Assembly: GCA_033085395.1 (NCBI GenBank)
Contig: MU853197.1
Span: 1-64,000, forward strand
Length of the DNA stretch: 64,000 bases
Direction of reading: 5' to 3'
DNA from: Xanthoparmelia taractica
Taxonomy: Eukaryota; Ascomycota; Lecanoromycetes; Lecanorales; Parmeliaceae
Part shown: piece by piece, positions 45,909 to 55,916 of the stretch
Layout of the letters: every line of letters begins with the position of its first letter
How positions within the stretch are numbered: position 1 is the stretch's first letter
Made by a program: the position numbers and the translations under genes
The notes under the pieces: generated by a model
The model's database searches: none
Seen by the model: only the letters and a program-made list of their open reading frames with translations
What the model was told of the DNA's origin: nothing

Positions 45909-47306
45909 ATGATGGGACCTTCCAAAGAAGCACCTCAGCAGCACAAGCAATCGTCCCGCAAAGGCAAGAAGGCATGGAGAAAGAATGTCGATGTGACGGA
46001 TGTACAGGCGGGTCTCGAGGAGGCGCGAAAAGAAGTGATTGACGGGTCAGTACCTTCAATCGTAAAAGCATATGGCACTACAATGAGGCTTAATAGCAAT
46101 GCAGCGGTATCATTGCCGAGAAGCCTTCTGGTTCCCTCTTCACCTTGGACACCAAAGGCTCAGAAGCCATCCAAAAGTCTTACAATAAAATTCACAAAGC
46201 CCTCAAAGCGGACCAAATCCTTGCTCAGCGCTCAGCCATTCCAGCCATAGACAGTCGCAAACGCTCTGCGGTAACCGATGGGGTGCTTCAGCCCAGCAGT
46301 AAGAGAAGGAAGAATGGTGTTAGTTCTAAAGAATACGAGCGACTTCGGGAAATCGCATACGGGAGCCAGACTGTCAAAGACATTATCGAAAACGATGATA
46401 CCCCTAACCATGATCCATGGGCTGTAAACGGACCGAAGAAAGAACAGGAGCCTAATTTGTCATACCTTGAAAAGGCAAAGCCCGTTAAGGCCCCAGCTAC
46501 ATTGAAAGAAGCACCCGTCTCTTTGATAGCAGGATCACGTAATGTCCCTGCGGTGACTGCGCCGAAGCCGGGAACAAGTTACAATCCTGCCTTTCATGAT
46601 TGGGACGCTCTGCTCGTAGCCGAGGGCCAGAGAGAGGTTGAAGCCGAGAAGAAGCGTCGCAGAGAAGCAGAGCTTGAGCAAGTGAGACTGGACCGCATAG
46701 CTGCGGCTGAGACTGAGCGAGATGCCGATATACAGACTGAGGATGAGTCGGCTTGGGAAGGTTTTGAGAGCGATTACGAAGGTGCAGAGTGGTTGAAGAA
46801 GCGTAGGCCAGAAAGGAAGACGCCGGCTGAGAGAAACAAGGTGAAGAGGAGGAAAGAAGCGGAAAGGAGGGAAAAGTGGGAGAAGAAGATGAAGGAGAAG
46901 GAGAAGCAGCAGAGGCAGATTGGGGAAATTGCCAGGCAGATGAAAAAGGAGGCGAAGGCTAGAGCTTTGGTGAAGGCCGAGCTAGAGAAGCCTGAGGAGG
47001 TGGATGACCTAGTGTTGAGGCGGAGAAGGTTGGGAAAGGATGTGTACGTTATGTTGGGAGGTCTACCAAACAAATGCTAATGATTTGGACAGGCTTGCAG
47101 AACCTCCGTTGGAGCTGGTCTTACCGGAGGAGCTACAGGATTCTCTGCGATTACTCAAGCCAGAGGGAAATCTACTGAAGGACCGATTCCGAAACATTCT
47201 GGTCAGCGGTAAGATGGAGACCAGAAAGCCAATTCAGCAGCCAAAGAGGAAACGTGTATCATATACTGAGAAGTGGTCATATAAAGACTGGAGTCTTGCT
47301 GTGTAG
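45909..47306 (+). CDS. NOP53: 60S ribosome biogenesis protein Nop53
   Basis: Nucleolar factor that binds pre-60S particles and recruits the exosome-Mtr4 machinery for 5.8S rRNA processing. Exons 45909-46045, 46105-47043 and 47093-47306 give 429 residues. The N-terminus is basic (SRKGKKAWRKNVD) and the intron after EVIDG restores LFTLDTKGSEAIQKSY and KALKADQILAQRSAIP, the conserved core. The middle is a Lys/Glu-rich coiled coil. The last exon gives LELVLPEELQDSLRLLKPEG, NLLKDRFRNILV and the terminal EKWSYKDW. Two adjacent ATGs (45909 and 45912) could serve as start. An Ala-Arg-Leu motif for Mtr4 binding was not located with certainty. Confidence 0.93.
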
Positions 47307-48020
47307 CTTGCGCTGCGATCAGACGAAGGAACGAGTAGGCGCCACGGCTGTCGAAAGGGTGCGGTGTCCACGAACTAATCCATGAGCTCTGAAGCCATTA
47401 AGAGACTTGTCACAAAGACAGAAGTATAGCCAAGGGGATCAACGGTGTCGAATAGGATGATACCCTTTAACTTCTGCTAGTAGGCTCTCTATATAAGACA
47501 TGATGCCCTCCACAGAAGATGCGGAGGTGGCTTTCCGTTTGGGGAATAGACCTTTTGTGACTGCTCAGAAACGCAGACTCACAGACAGTGAGGTGTATGA
47601 GGAGGAGCTAGTGAGCTGAATTCCTGATATGGATTTCCATGCTGCTAGATTTCTATATAATAGGCCCGGTGGGTGTAACGCCCAATGCAATACAATTAAG
47701 GTACATTGCTCTAGTCATGTTGCTTGTGGAATTCGATTTTCGTCGAACGCATTTTTGACTTGATATGCCTGTGGAAATGTTGACATTGATACTGACATTA
47801 ACCTCGGCAATCGACAACATATCAAGTCTCGTGATCATCAAACCCCTTTAGGTGCAATCTCGTGCCAAGACTCCTGTAGACGCTAGTCAGCCAAGTTGAA
47901 GCTAAGAACATCTTGCGTTCGAGTCATTCACACAATAACACAAGGCGAGCTATCACTATAACTTCGGTGCCTATCTAGCTCTCAGTCAAATCATCCTGTC
48001 GACGCCGAATCTCACTACGT
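47307..48020. other. Intergenic 0.7 kb, no gene seen
   Basis: 3' flank of NOP53 and promoter of the large disordered protein gene. No conserved frame, RNA gene or repeat recognised. Confidence 0.5.
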
Positions 48021-51000
48021 ATGTCATCTATCGACCATGTACCTGAGCAGGAAACAGCCGACGCACCGGCGGAGCAGATAGCAGTCGATGGCAGCATAGG
48101 CTCAGATACCGACACAGGCGGACCTCCTCAGTCAGAAGCTACAAGCAAAGATGAATCGGATACTAAGCACCATGCTCGATCCAACTCTGTCAAAAAGCCT
48201 GCAACGTTCAAGGCGGTATCCGTTACGAAGAACTTCCTCGCAAAAGCGGGCACGCCGACAGCGTCAGCTGCTAAAGTCAACGGTGATAATGGTAACACAG
48301 TATTCTTAGGATCTAGAGGACGAGAACTGATAGTCATAGCTGCAAATCCAGCGACCGCTGGGACTGCCCTTCCGCCAGCACCCCGACCCCGGCTCGTTGC
48401 CAAGACCGCGAGTGGAAACAAGGTATCAGCACCTAAGCCTTCGCATTTCGGGACCAAGCACGGAGCATCCGGTCCAGATCCAATGCAAGTATGGAATAGG
48501 AACAGAGGTGAGATGTTCACTGATCAGCTGGCCGCTACACCGGTGCTCATACGCTTCTTAGCCGCCCCCCAACCCGCACAGAAGCACTTTACGGACGAGG
48601 AGCTCAAACAGCAGTACGGTATACATCTCGCCACTCGATTACAGGCCGATGGGGATGGCAAAGAGTCAAAATGGGCGGATATTGATGACGATGAGGATGA
48701 TTGGGCGCCGGAGACGATCGAATGGAACGATGGCACCAAGATAACACTGTCACAAAATGACTCTGCTGCCATCCTTGCAGAGGAACAAGCGGCAGCTTTG
48801 ATAGCAAAGGAACGGCAAGCTGAAGAAAACAAGTCGAAGATGTCTGCGCAGCGGAAGCCCACGACTACCGTTGGGCCAAACGCCACCGTACTGAAGCCTC
48901 GTTCAGCTGCGCAACCCAAGTCAGGGGGACTTGTCTTGAAAACACCTTCAGACAAGCCAACTCTGGTCGCGAAACCTGCTGCACCGGCCCCTGTCAGGTC
49001 TCCGTGGGCATCGTTGCCCCCCGTGGAAAAGGTTCCACCCGTCGACATTAACCCCCCAAGCCGTCCCTCTCCATCTCGACCACCTCAGAATGATTCTCAT
49101 GGGAACAACAATGTGCCACCACCACCGCCACCCCAGATAGCCATGGAAATTGCTGCAGACGATTTTACTCGCACAAGACGGGATACTCAAAATGGGAACC
49201 TCGGGCAACTGTACAATGCGCAATCGGGCCAATATGAGCCAGCCAATACTGGTCGCCGAGGATCTGTTCGGAAAGATCAGAATTTCAGGCCACCGTCCCT
49301 ACTTCAAAGAGGTCCAACGCACGACCAGCACGGTCCTGCGGAACCGTCCGCTGCTTTTCAAACATATCGCTCTGGAAGTCAGCAGGATGCCGCCCCTTGG
49401 ACTCGGCGAGGTTCTTCCACCGTGAGCGGAGATAGTGGACCTCAAGGTCGCAGGATGTCTATGAATAAAGGAACAGAACTGCCAAGAATACCTCATGATA
49501 TGCTTCAGCAGCGCCGAGAGTCGCAGCCCTTACAGTCCCCCTCAACTCCAGGCTTTGGACCAGCCCAAGCTTCACAACGTGGATCCTCTCCAGCTCAGCA
49601 ACCACCTCACTCAGCCGTGCAATCTCCTGCAATGCAGCACTCTCAACTGTCACAAGATCCTGGCTCTGCTATAGGATCACCGTACCAGAATAGGAAACTC
49701 GCGTCTGAATCCGTTGTTCCCAATACGCGTGACGATGTGGCCGCTCAGAAGCTGCTCATGAAAGAAAAGCGAGAGTTGGCTGTAAAACGCAAGAAGGAGG
49801 AAGAGGAGCGAGAAGAGGCAGCAAAGAAAGAAAGGATTCGATTGAAGATGGAGAAGCTGGGGCTGCCTCCTTTGGAGGAGAAGAGGGAATCGGGAAAGAA
49901 GACAATCGAGAAAAGAGGGGCTGAATTGGTTAAGCTTGAGCAGAACGAAACCGAGAAGCTGGAGACCACGCCAGACGACCGCCAAACCCATCCGCAAGTG
50001 CAGGAACCATCCCCAAATGTCCCGCTGTCGCCACCGAAGCCGCCATTGCCTGATGCATCTGGAACGCCTCAGCAATATGGATTAATGAAGGTGCACAGCA
50101 CTTCCTCAAATAACGTACCCCAATCTGGTAGTGAACGTGTGGTTGTGGAGAAAACTAGGGCTGAGGCTCCAAGTCAGCTGATCTCATCGCCGGGTCTAGA
50201 GGCTAAATCTGAACAAAGCGAGCAATTATCATTGCCGATGGTCAACGGGGTGCAGAAGCAGACGGATCCTCTCCCTCACAAATCCCCTCCTGATGTTCAG
50301 CATCTAGTTCGGGAGCAAAGACAACCCCCCTGGAACAGCGGTTCTAGAGACAATAATGGCTATTCAGGCTGGAATGGGCCAAATGCCGGCATTGCGCGAG
50401 AACAATCAGTGTCGAGTAGCGTATGGGGCCCGCCTGCTCAACACAGGACCCTAGGCAATGGTACGTTTGACCGAAGCGTACAGAGGCCGCAGTCAAGACA
50501 GCAAGAGCAGTTTTCATCACCGGCTCTGGCACCAATAGGTCCTCCAAGGCACCTCCAGCGACCGCGCGAAGTACCGCATGCTCGAGCCAACGACATCAGC
50601 CCAACACCAATGGTAGAAGACTTTCAGACTATTCCTACTTTCCCTCCTTCTGAAGCTCCCACACCATCGATGAGGGCCGAACTGACCAGCCAGCCAAGAA
50701 GTGGTGACGTACAGATCTCGCCCCCGCAGGTTGGTACAGGGACACAACCAAGTTCTCATATTAACAATACCGAAGGGCCATCAAGTCGCCCAGAGATTCA
50801 AAAATCAACCTTAGCTGCCTGGGGTAATTTTCACGTTGCAGATGCAGAAAAGAATCGTCAGCTATCACAACAGCACGCGGCTAGGCTTGCGGAGGAAGCA
50901 CGAACGGGTGTACGACACGAATCTTCACTTCCTATCATGAATGAGACTTGGCGACAGGTCAAGGTCGACGAACATGGTGGACAGCGACACATCATTGGTG

Positions 51001-52139
51001 TCTCAAGAGGTCAAAATGCCCACAGCCAGAACGTTGCTCAGGAAATCAATGGAGACATTCGCAGCTCCTCGTTGACTAATACGGCAGGTATTGCTCCTGC
51101 TATGGCAGCGGGCGTCGGTCGTGGATCACGTTTCTTTCCCAGTGCAGGAAGAGGCGTTCAACCGTACTTTCAAGGTGTTCCACCTTTCTTGCCAGGCTAC
51201 CCTCGGTCTCCGTCGCCTCCTCCACCGGACAATGATATCCATCCTGTTTTTACAGGTGACCGAGGACGTCCACTGGTCAATCTTCCATTCATGAAGGAAA
51301 AGCCGAAGGTAAGGCTACCGCCCTCCGCCGCGACTCCCGCGCAGTCTCCGAAAATGGCAGAAGTGCGAGTAACGCCCTTACGAGCAGCATCGCAACCACT
51401 TGTCAATAACCCTTCATGGCAGGATAGGTTCAATGGGTTGCTAGGTGTCAAGAAGACTTCGCCGGAGAAGAAGTTTGCCCTTGTGGCCGAGTTTTCTGCT
51501 ACAAAGGTCCCATTGGACTCGCCGGAAGTCCAAGTCTCGGCATCTGTCTCACTGCCTCCCAAGAGTGGTGAGGCGACTAGCGGGTCACTCGAAGTATATT
51601 CTAAAGCCATGGAAGATGAAGAAGCTCTCTTCGAGAACCGTGAATTTGGATCACTCCCAGCTATACAGATACCGAGTAAAGCACCAGAGATTGGGTGGTC
51701 GCCTGCCAAGTCTATGAGAAGAGGCCAATACAAACAGTCCCGATTGAGCAAGGAAGTCGAAGCTACGAGCAGAGAGCCTTTGAGGGTAGAAAAGGAGCTC
51801 ACCGCCAACAATGGGATCCCCCTGATCTTTGTCAATCTCTTTGGCATGGCAGCGTCGAAATCCGTGCCCGTCCCTCGCTCAAGCACACAGAACCTAGGCC
51901 AAGGAGTGCAGCGCTCACGGAATGCTTCTGGGAATGTGAAGCCGATTAAACCCTACAAGCCTCGAGATAATTCAGGGACCTATGGCCACAACCCAGCTCA
52001 CAACTCAACTCATAACCCAAAATATTCCCACGGCGGACCTCAGAGGAACATTGTGCAAGGTGGCCAGAATTCACAGACACGACAGCCTAGCAAAACTCAT
52101 TCGGCTTGGGGCCCGCGTCCAGCAAATGCGGTTCACTGA
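48021..52139 (+). CDS. Large disordered conserved protein of unknown function (1372 aa)
   Basis: One uninterrupted frame of 1372 residues, unusual here because most neighbours carry introns. Composition is dominated by Pro, Ser, Gln and Lys, so most of the chain is probably disordered. Recognisable stretches are a compact acidic-aromatic segment near residues 195-245 (HFTDEELKQQYGIHLATRL, then KWADIDDDEDDWAPETIEW) and a Lys/Glu coiled coil near 570-640 (LLMKEKRELAVKRKKEEEE). Other stretches are a Gly/Arg/Phe patch (VGRGSRFFPSAGRG), short Trp-containing repeats (AWGNFHV, SAWGPRP) and a basic C-terminus. The Trp-acidic segment looks like a conserved fungal motif, but I cannot name the family. 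Such architecture fits RNA-binding or ribonucleoprotein granule proteins; that is inference. The ATG at 48021 is the first in frame. Confidence 0.8.
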   Translation: MSSIDHVPEQETADAPAEQIAVDGSIGSDTDTGGPPQSEATSKDESDTKHHARSNSVKKPATFKAVSVTKNFLAKAGTPTASAAKVNGDNGNTVFLGSRGRELIVIAANPATAGTALPPAPRPRLVAKTASGNKVSAPKPSHFGTKHGASGPDPMQVWNRNRGEMFTDQLAATPVLIRFLAAPQPAQKHFTDEELKQQYGIHLATRLQADGDGKESKWADIDDDEDDWAPETIEWNDGTKITLSQNDSAAILAEEQAAALIAKERQAEENKSKMSAQRKPTTTVGPNATVLKPRSAAQPKSGGLVLKTPSDKPTLVAKPAAPAPVRSPWASLPPVEKVPPVDINPPSRPSPSRPPQNDSHGNNNVPPPPPPQIAMEIAADDFTRTRRDTQNGNLGQLYNAQSGQYEPANTGRRGSVRKDQNFRPPSLLQRGPTHDQHGPAEPSAAFQTYRSGSQQDAAPWTRRGSSTVSGDSGPQGRRMSMNKGTELPRIPHDMLQQRRESQPLQSPSTPGFGPAQASQRGSSPAQQPPHSAVQSPAMQHSQLSQDPGSAIGSPYQNRKLASESVVPNTRDDVAAQKLLMKEKRELAVKRKKEEEEREEAAKKERIRLKMEKLGLPPLEEKRESGKKTIEKRGAELVKLEQNETEKLETTPDDRQTHPQVQEPSPNVPLSPPKPPLPDASGTPQQYGLMKVHSTSSNNVPQSGSERVVVEKTRAEAPSQLISSPGLEAKSEQSEQLSLPMVNGVQKQTDPLPHKSPPDVQHLVREQRQPPWNSGSRDNNGYSGWNGPNAGIAREQSVSSSVWGPPAQHRTLGNGTFDRSVQRPQSRQQEQFSSPALAPIGPPRHLQRPREVPHARANDISPTPMVEDFQTIPTFPPSEAPTPSMRAELTSQPRSGDVQISPPQVGTGTQPSSHINNTEGPSSRPEIQKSTLAAWGNFHVADAEKNRQLSQQHAARLAEEARTGVRHESSLPIMNETWRQVKVDEHGGQRHIIGVSRGQNAHSQNVAQEINGDIRSSSLTNTAGIAPAMAAGVGRGSRFFPSAGRGVQPYFQGVPPFLPGYPRSPSPPPPDNDIHPVFTGDRGRPLVNLPFMKEKPKVRLPPSAATPAQSPKMAEVRVTPLRAASQPLVNNPSWQDRFNGLLGVKKTSPEKKFALVAEFSATKVPLDSPEVQVSASVSLPPKSGEATSGSLEVYSKAMEDEEALFENREFGSLPAIQIPSKAPEIGWSPAKSMRRGQYKQSRLSKEVEATSREPLRVEKELTANNGIPLIFVNLFGMAASKSVPVPRSSTQNLGQGVQRSRNASGNVKPIKPYKPRDNSGTYGHNPAHNSTHNPKYSHGGPQRNIVQGGQNSQTRQPSKTHSAWGPRPANAVH

Positions 52140-52589
52140 TAGCCACGACCGTTTGTGTTATTCCGATGTGGGATGAAAGACGTAACCCCTTCAATCCTTC
52201 GAGGATGTTTTCAAATGGTCAGTATTCGGTCACGAACACCTGACGTAGGCCATCTTGCCTTCACTCTAGAACATTTTACTTCGCCTCTCATCACACGAGG
52301 ATTCTCCGTGCGCACATCAGCCTGGGGTATAGCGTTTTGTTGTTTTTGCGCGTTTTGCCATAGGCAAGGGCGCTTACTCTTCGGCTAACATTATTCGCTT
52401 CCAAGGTACTCATGTCTTTTCCCCAAATACTGTGGGAAAGAAAGGGTTGGTCGGATACAGCATTCATAATTGCAAGGTATGCATGGGAACTAGATTCTCG
52501 AGCACAACGAAGCATGTGCATACTACTATACTGGGTTCAGTGTTGGACAACAGAAGTGTCATCCGTGATTGCTCCCCTAGGCCTCTCCT
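52140..52589. other. Intergenic between convergent genes, no gene seen
   Basis: 3' flanks of the large disordered protein gene and the DUF4385 gene. Nothing recognisable. Confidence 0.5.
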
Positions 52590-53128
52590 TCACCTTTCTC
52601 TACTCCCTTTCCCCAACCCGGCTTTCCTCTGCTTGTCCCACTCCTTTTGCCTTTTCAGAAATTCTGCCTTCTTAACCTGATATGCCTTCGAAGCCCTGGT
52701 TTTTTCCCACACTTCCTTGAAGACCCTGGAAGCCTCATCCTTATCCTTCCATCCCTCAGAGCCTTTCCACCCATCGCTTCCCCCCTCCGGCACCTCACCG
52801 CTCCCTTTCCCCCCTGGAAGATACTTTCTCCCACCCTTGTGATTCGCATACTGCTTCGCGCGTGTCATGCCCATCTGTAAGAACTTGCGCGCCATATCCA
52901 TTCCAACAAAGTCATCTTTGTTTTCGTACTCCAGGAAGGCGTTCCAAAGATCCGAGGAGGATTTGCGAGCCAACTCAGCGGTGCGGAAGCGCCAGAGGGG
53001 GAGCAGAGCGGATTTGTAAGGCTCGAATGTCAGGACCCCGGTTTCGCCGCGCCCAATTCGATAGCGGGCCAGGGCGGTTCACAGGGGGTGGAGGCGGATG
53101 GGGAGGTGGACTTTGCGGAGGAGGACAT
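52590..53128 (-). CDS. DUF4385-family protein with an apparent frameshift near its start
   Basis: The reading frame ending at 52590 matches DUF4385: RYRIGRGETGVLTFEPYKS, LPLWRFRTAELARKSS, DDFVGMDMARKFLQMGMTRA and KQYANHKGGRKY in the expected order, then a Lys-rich tail. Function is unknown. The frame is open only from a TGA at about 53074, just before the conserved RYRIGRGE, and has no ATG there. The nearest upstream ATG (53128) opens a Ser/Thr-rich N-terminus (MSSSAKSTSPSASTP) in a different frame. No AG acceptor lies between the TGA and RYRIGRGE, so splicing cannot repair it. A one-base error or deletion near 53065-53085 would join the two parts. Sequencing error or a recent inactivating indel are both possible. 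The rest of the domain is well conserved. Confidence 0.75.
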
Positions 53129-53483
53129 TGTTCTTGTGGTCAACTAATGTCGTCCATCTCGCCTAGGACCATCATTAAAAATGGAATGGCCATGAGCTAC
53201 TTGGGAGCAACGGAGAGCGGTATAGGCAATAGGGACGGTTAAAGCTCGAGGGTGCGCGCGTTGTACTCGGACTGGTTACAGGAAGCTAATCGCCTGGTAG
53301 GGCTTATCGATAAGACCGGGTAAATTCACATATTTAAAGAAATGCATGCTCGACACTCTTACTGGTACCTCTTTAACGAGCATTCCAAGAAACAGATCGA
53401 CCTAATAGTCGTTGTGTTCGGCGGCACCCTGATATTATCTAGACTGTGCTCGTCCAGTGTTTTAAAGGGCAAAGGATATCACA
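53129..53483. other. Divergent promoter region (DUF4385 gene / ESF1)
   Basis: About 355 bp between divergent genes. No motif recognised by eye. Confidence 0.5.
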
Positions 53484-55760
53484 ATGCCGAAGCCCATAAG
53501 ACAGAAGACGCCCAAGGGCTCTTGGGCCAATGCAGATGATCACATCTGTAAATGTAGACGCCTTTTCGAAAGATACACCTACTGACTTTTGGTCTTAGCC
53601 GATCCTCGATTTGCAAATATCCAGACAGATGCCCGCTTTCGCTTGCCCTCAAAGAAGAGTACCCATGTTCAAATTGACAAGCGCTTCGCGCACATGCTGC
53701 GTGACGAGAATTTTTCAAGCAGAGCCAAGGTTGATAGATATGGGAGAAAGCTACCAAAGGATGCGGGTAGGAAAGAGCTGGAGAGGTTTTATAGGATCAA
53801 GGATGACGATAACGAGGGGGCGGATGGCGAGGGGGACGAGGATGAAGATGAGAAGATTGAACGAGAATTGAGAAGAATCAACAATGCAGATGAGGATCTC
53901 TCTTCGTCCTCGGATGGTAGCTCGTCCGACGATGACGAGCTGGATCAAGCGGAGGAAGAAGAGGTGTTTGGACTTCTAGATGAGGATGACGGCCAAGGCG
54001 GTATACCGAAGGGAGAGGTCTCGTCCCGTCTAGCGGTGGTCAATTTAGATTGGGATAATATCCGAGCGGCCGATCTCATGGCTGTTTTCTCAAGTTTCGT
54101 GCCCAGCAGTGGTCGAATTCTAAATGTTTCTATATATCCGAGCGAATTTGGTAAGGAGCGTATGGAAAGAGAGGAAATGGAAGGCCCACCAAAAGATATC
54201 TTTGCTCAGAGCGAATCACGCCGACAAGATGGCCAGTCATCCAGCTCTGAAGAAGGGGACCAAAGAGAGGAAGACGAGGGCGAGGAGGCAGACGACGAGA
54301 GGATCAAGAAGTCCATACTCAAGGAGGACCAAGGCTTAGAGTTCAACTCTGCGAAATTACGTCGCTATCAACTCGAACGGTTGCGGTACTGCTACGCAGT
54401 ACTTACTTGCTCTTCTGTTTCCGCTGCCGAGGCCATCTACAACGCCGTGGATGGCACAGAATATCTCACAACAGCCAATTTCTTTGACCTACGATATATA
54501 CCTGATGAGACGGATTTTTTGGACGATAAGCCACGAGATGAATGTGAGAGGATCCCTGATGGCTACAAGCCCAATGAATTTGTGACAGATGCCCTGCAAC
54601 ACAGCAAAGTCAGACTCACATGGGACGCGGACGATGGAACCCGGAAAGAAGCACAGAAGAGGGCTTTTGCTGGCAGCCGAGCCGACATCGACGAGAACGA
54701 TCTTAAGGCGTACCTTGGCAGCGACGGCTCTGAAGATGAGGCACCTGAAGCCGCCATCGTAGATGCTACGTCTGCAACTGCAGTGGCCAACGGCGGCGAC
54801 GACAAGAACTCCGAGATGCCAAACCTACCTAAATTATCCAAGAAAGATGCGGAGCGTCAGAAGATGCGGGCACTCCTCGGCCTCCAGTCAAAACCGGTAT
54901 CATCAAAAAAGGTGAACGCAGAGAAGAACACACCTATAGGGGATATGCAGGTTACTTTTTCGTCAGGGCTGTCATCAGAACCGAACAAGGGTTCTGTTTT
55001 TGAGAACGAACCAGAGCGAGACGAGACTACGGTCGAGAAATATGTCCGCAAGGAGAAGGAGCGAAAAGCCCGACGGAAAGAGAAGTCCAAGCACAAGGTT
55101 AACGCCGACAATGCGACGTCAGATCAGCCGGATAATTTTCACGCATCCAGCGATCAGCCAGACCCAAATGGTCCAGCGACCGAAGATCTCGGATTCTCAG
55201 ATCCCTTCTTCACCGCCCCCTCTCACGACAAAGCCACAACCACCGCCCAACGCAAAGCCGAGAAGCGTCAGAAACGCGAACAACGAGCGGCCGACGAGGC
55301 AGCCTCCGCGGCCAAACGCGCCGAGCTCGAGCTCTTGATGATGGACGATGATAAGACGAGGGCTCAAGCGATCAGTCACTTTGATATCAATGAGATTGCC
55401 AAAGCAGAGAAGGCGTCCAAGAAGAAGAAGTCGAAGAAGCGGCTGAGCGAGAGGGAGAAGGAAGCGCTGGCGATGAAGGAAAGAGATGCCTTTGAGATGA
55501 ATGTTGGGGATGAGAGGTTCAAGGATGTTTTTCGGAGGAGTGATTTCGCTATCGACCCGAGCCATCCGAGGTTTAAGGGGACGGACGGGATGAAGCAGTT
55601 GCTGGATGAGGGGAGGAGGAAGCGGAAATCAGGGGTCGTGGAGGACGAGGGAGATGAGAGGCTGGGGAAGAAGGCGAGGAGGAAGGAGGTGGATGGTGAA
55701 GAGATGGATGATGTACAGAAGTTGGTCAAGAGAGTAAAAACAAAAACGAGGGGCCAGTAG
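53484..55760 (+). CDS. ESF1: Pre-rRNA-processing protein Esf1
   Basis: Nucleolar factor of the small-subunit processome needed for early 18S pre-rRNA cleavage. Exons 53484-53547 and 53599-55760 (51-bp intron) give 741 residues. The short first exon (MPKPIRQKTPKGSW) is joined in phase 1 to DPRFANIQTDARFRLPSKK, the conserved N-terminal motif. Long acidic runs (DDDNEGADGEGDEDEDEK; SSSSDGSSSDDDELDQ) precede RLAVVNLDWDNIRAADLMAV, the start of an RRM-like fold. The C-terminus carries the NUC153 domain (DAFEMNVGDERFKDVF followed by FAIDPSHPRF) and ends in basic residues. The intron is supported by the CTGAC branch site and by restoring the family start. Confidence 0.95.
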
Positions 55761-55916
55761 CATACAGACTCGACATCATCGGCTAGCTCTCGCTCCAAGC
55801 TTCATATGACCATGACTGTTGGCGATGACAGAGTCTGCTTTGATACCCAAGACTCCACGCTAAAAGCTTCGCTCACATTTCCGCAAACAATATAATCAAA
55901 ACACGGTCTCCTACCT

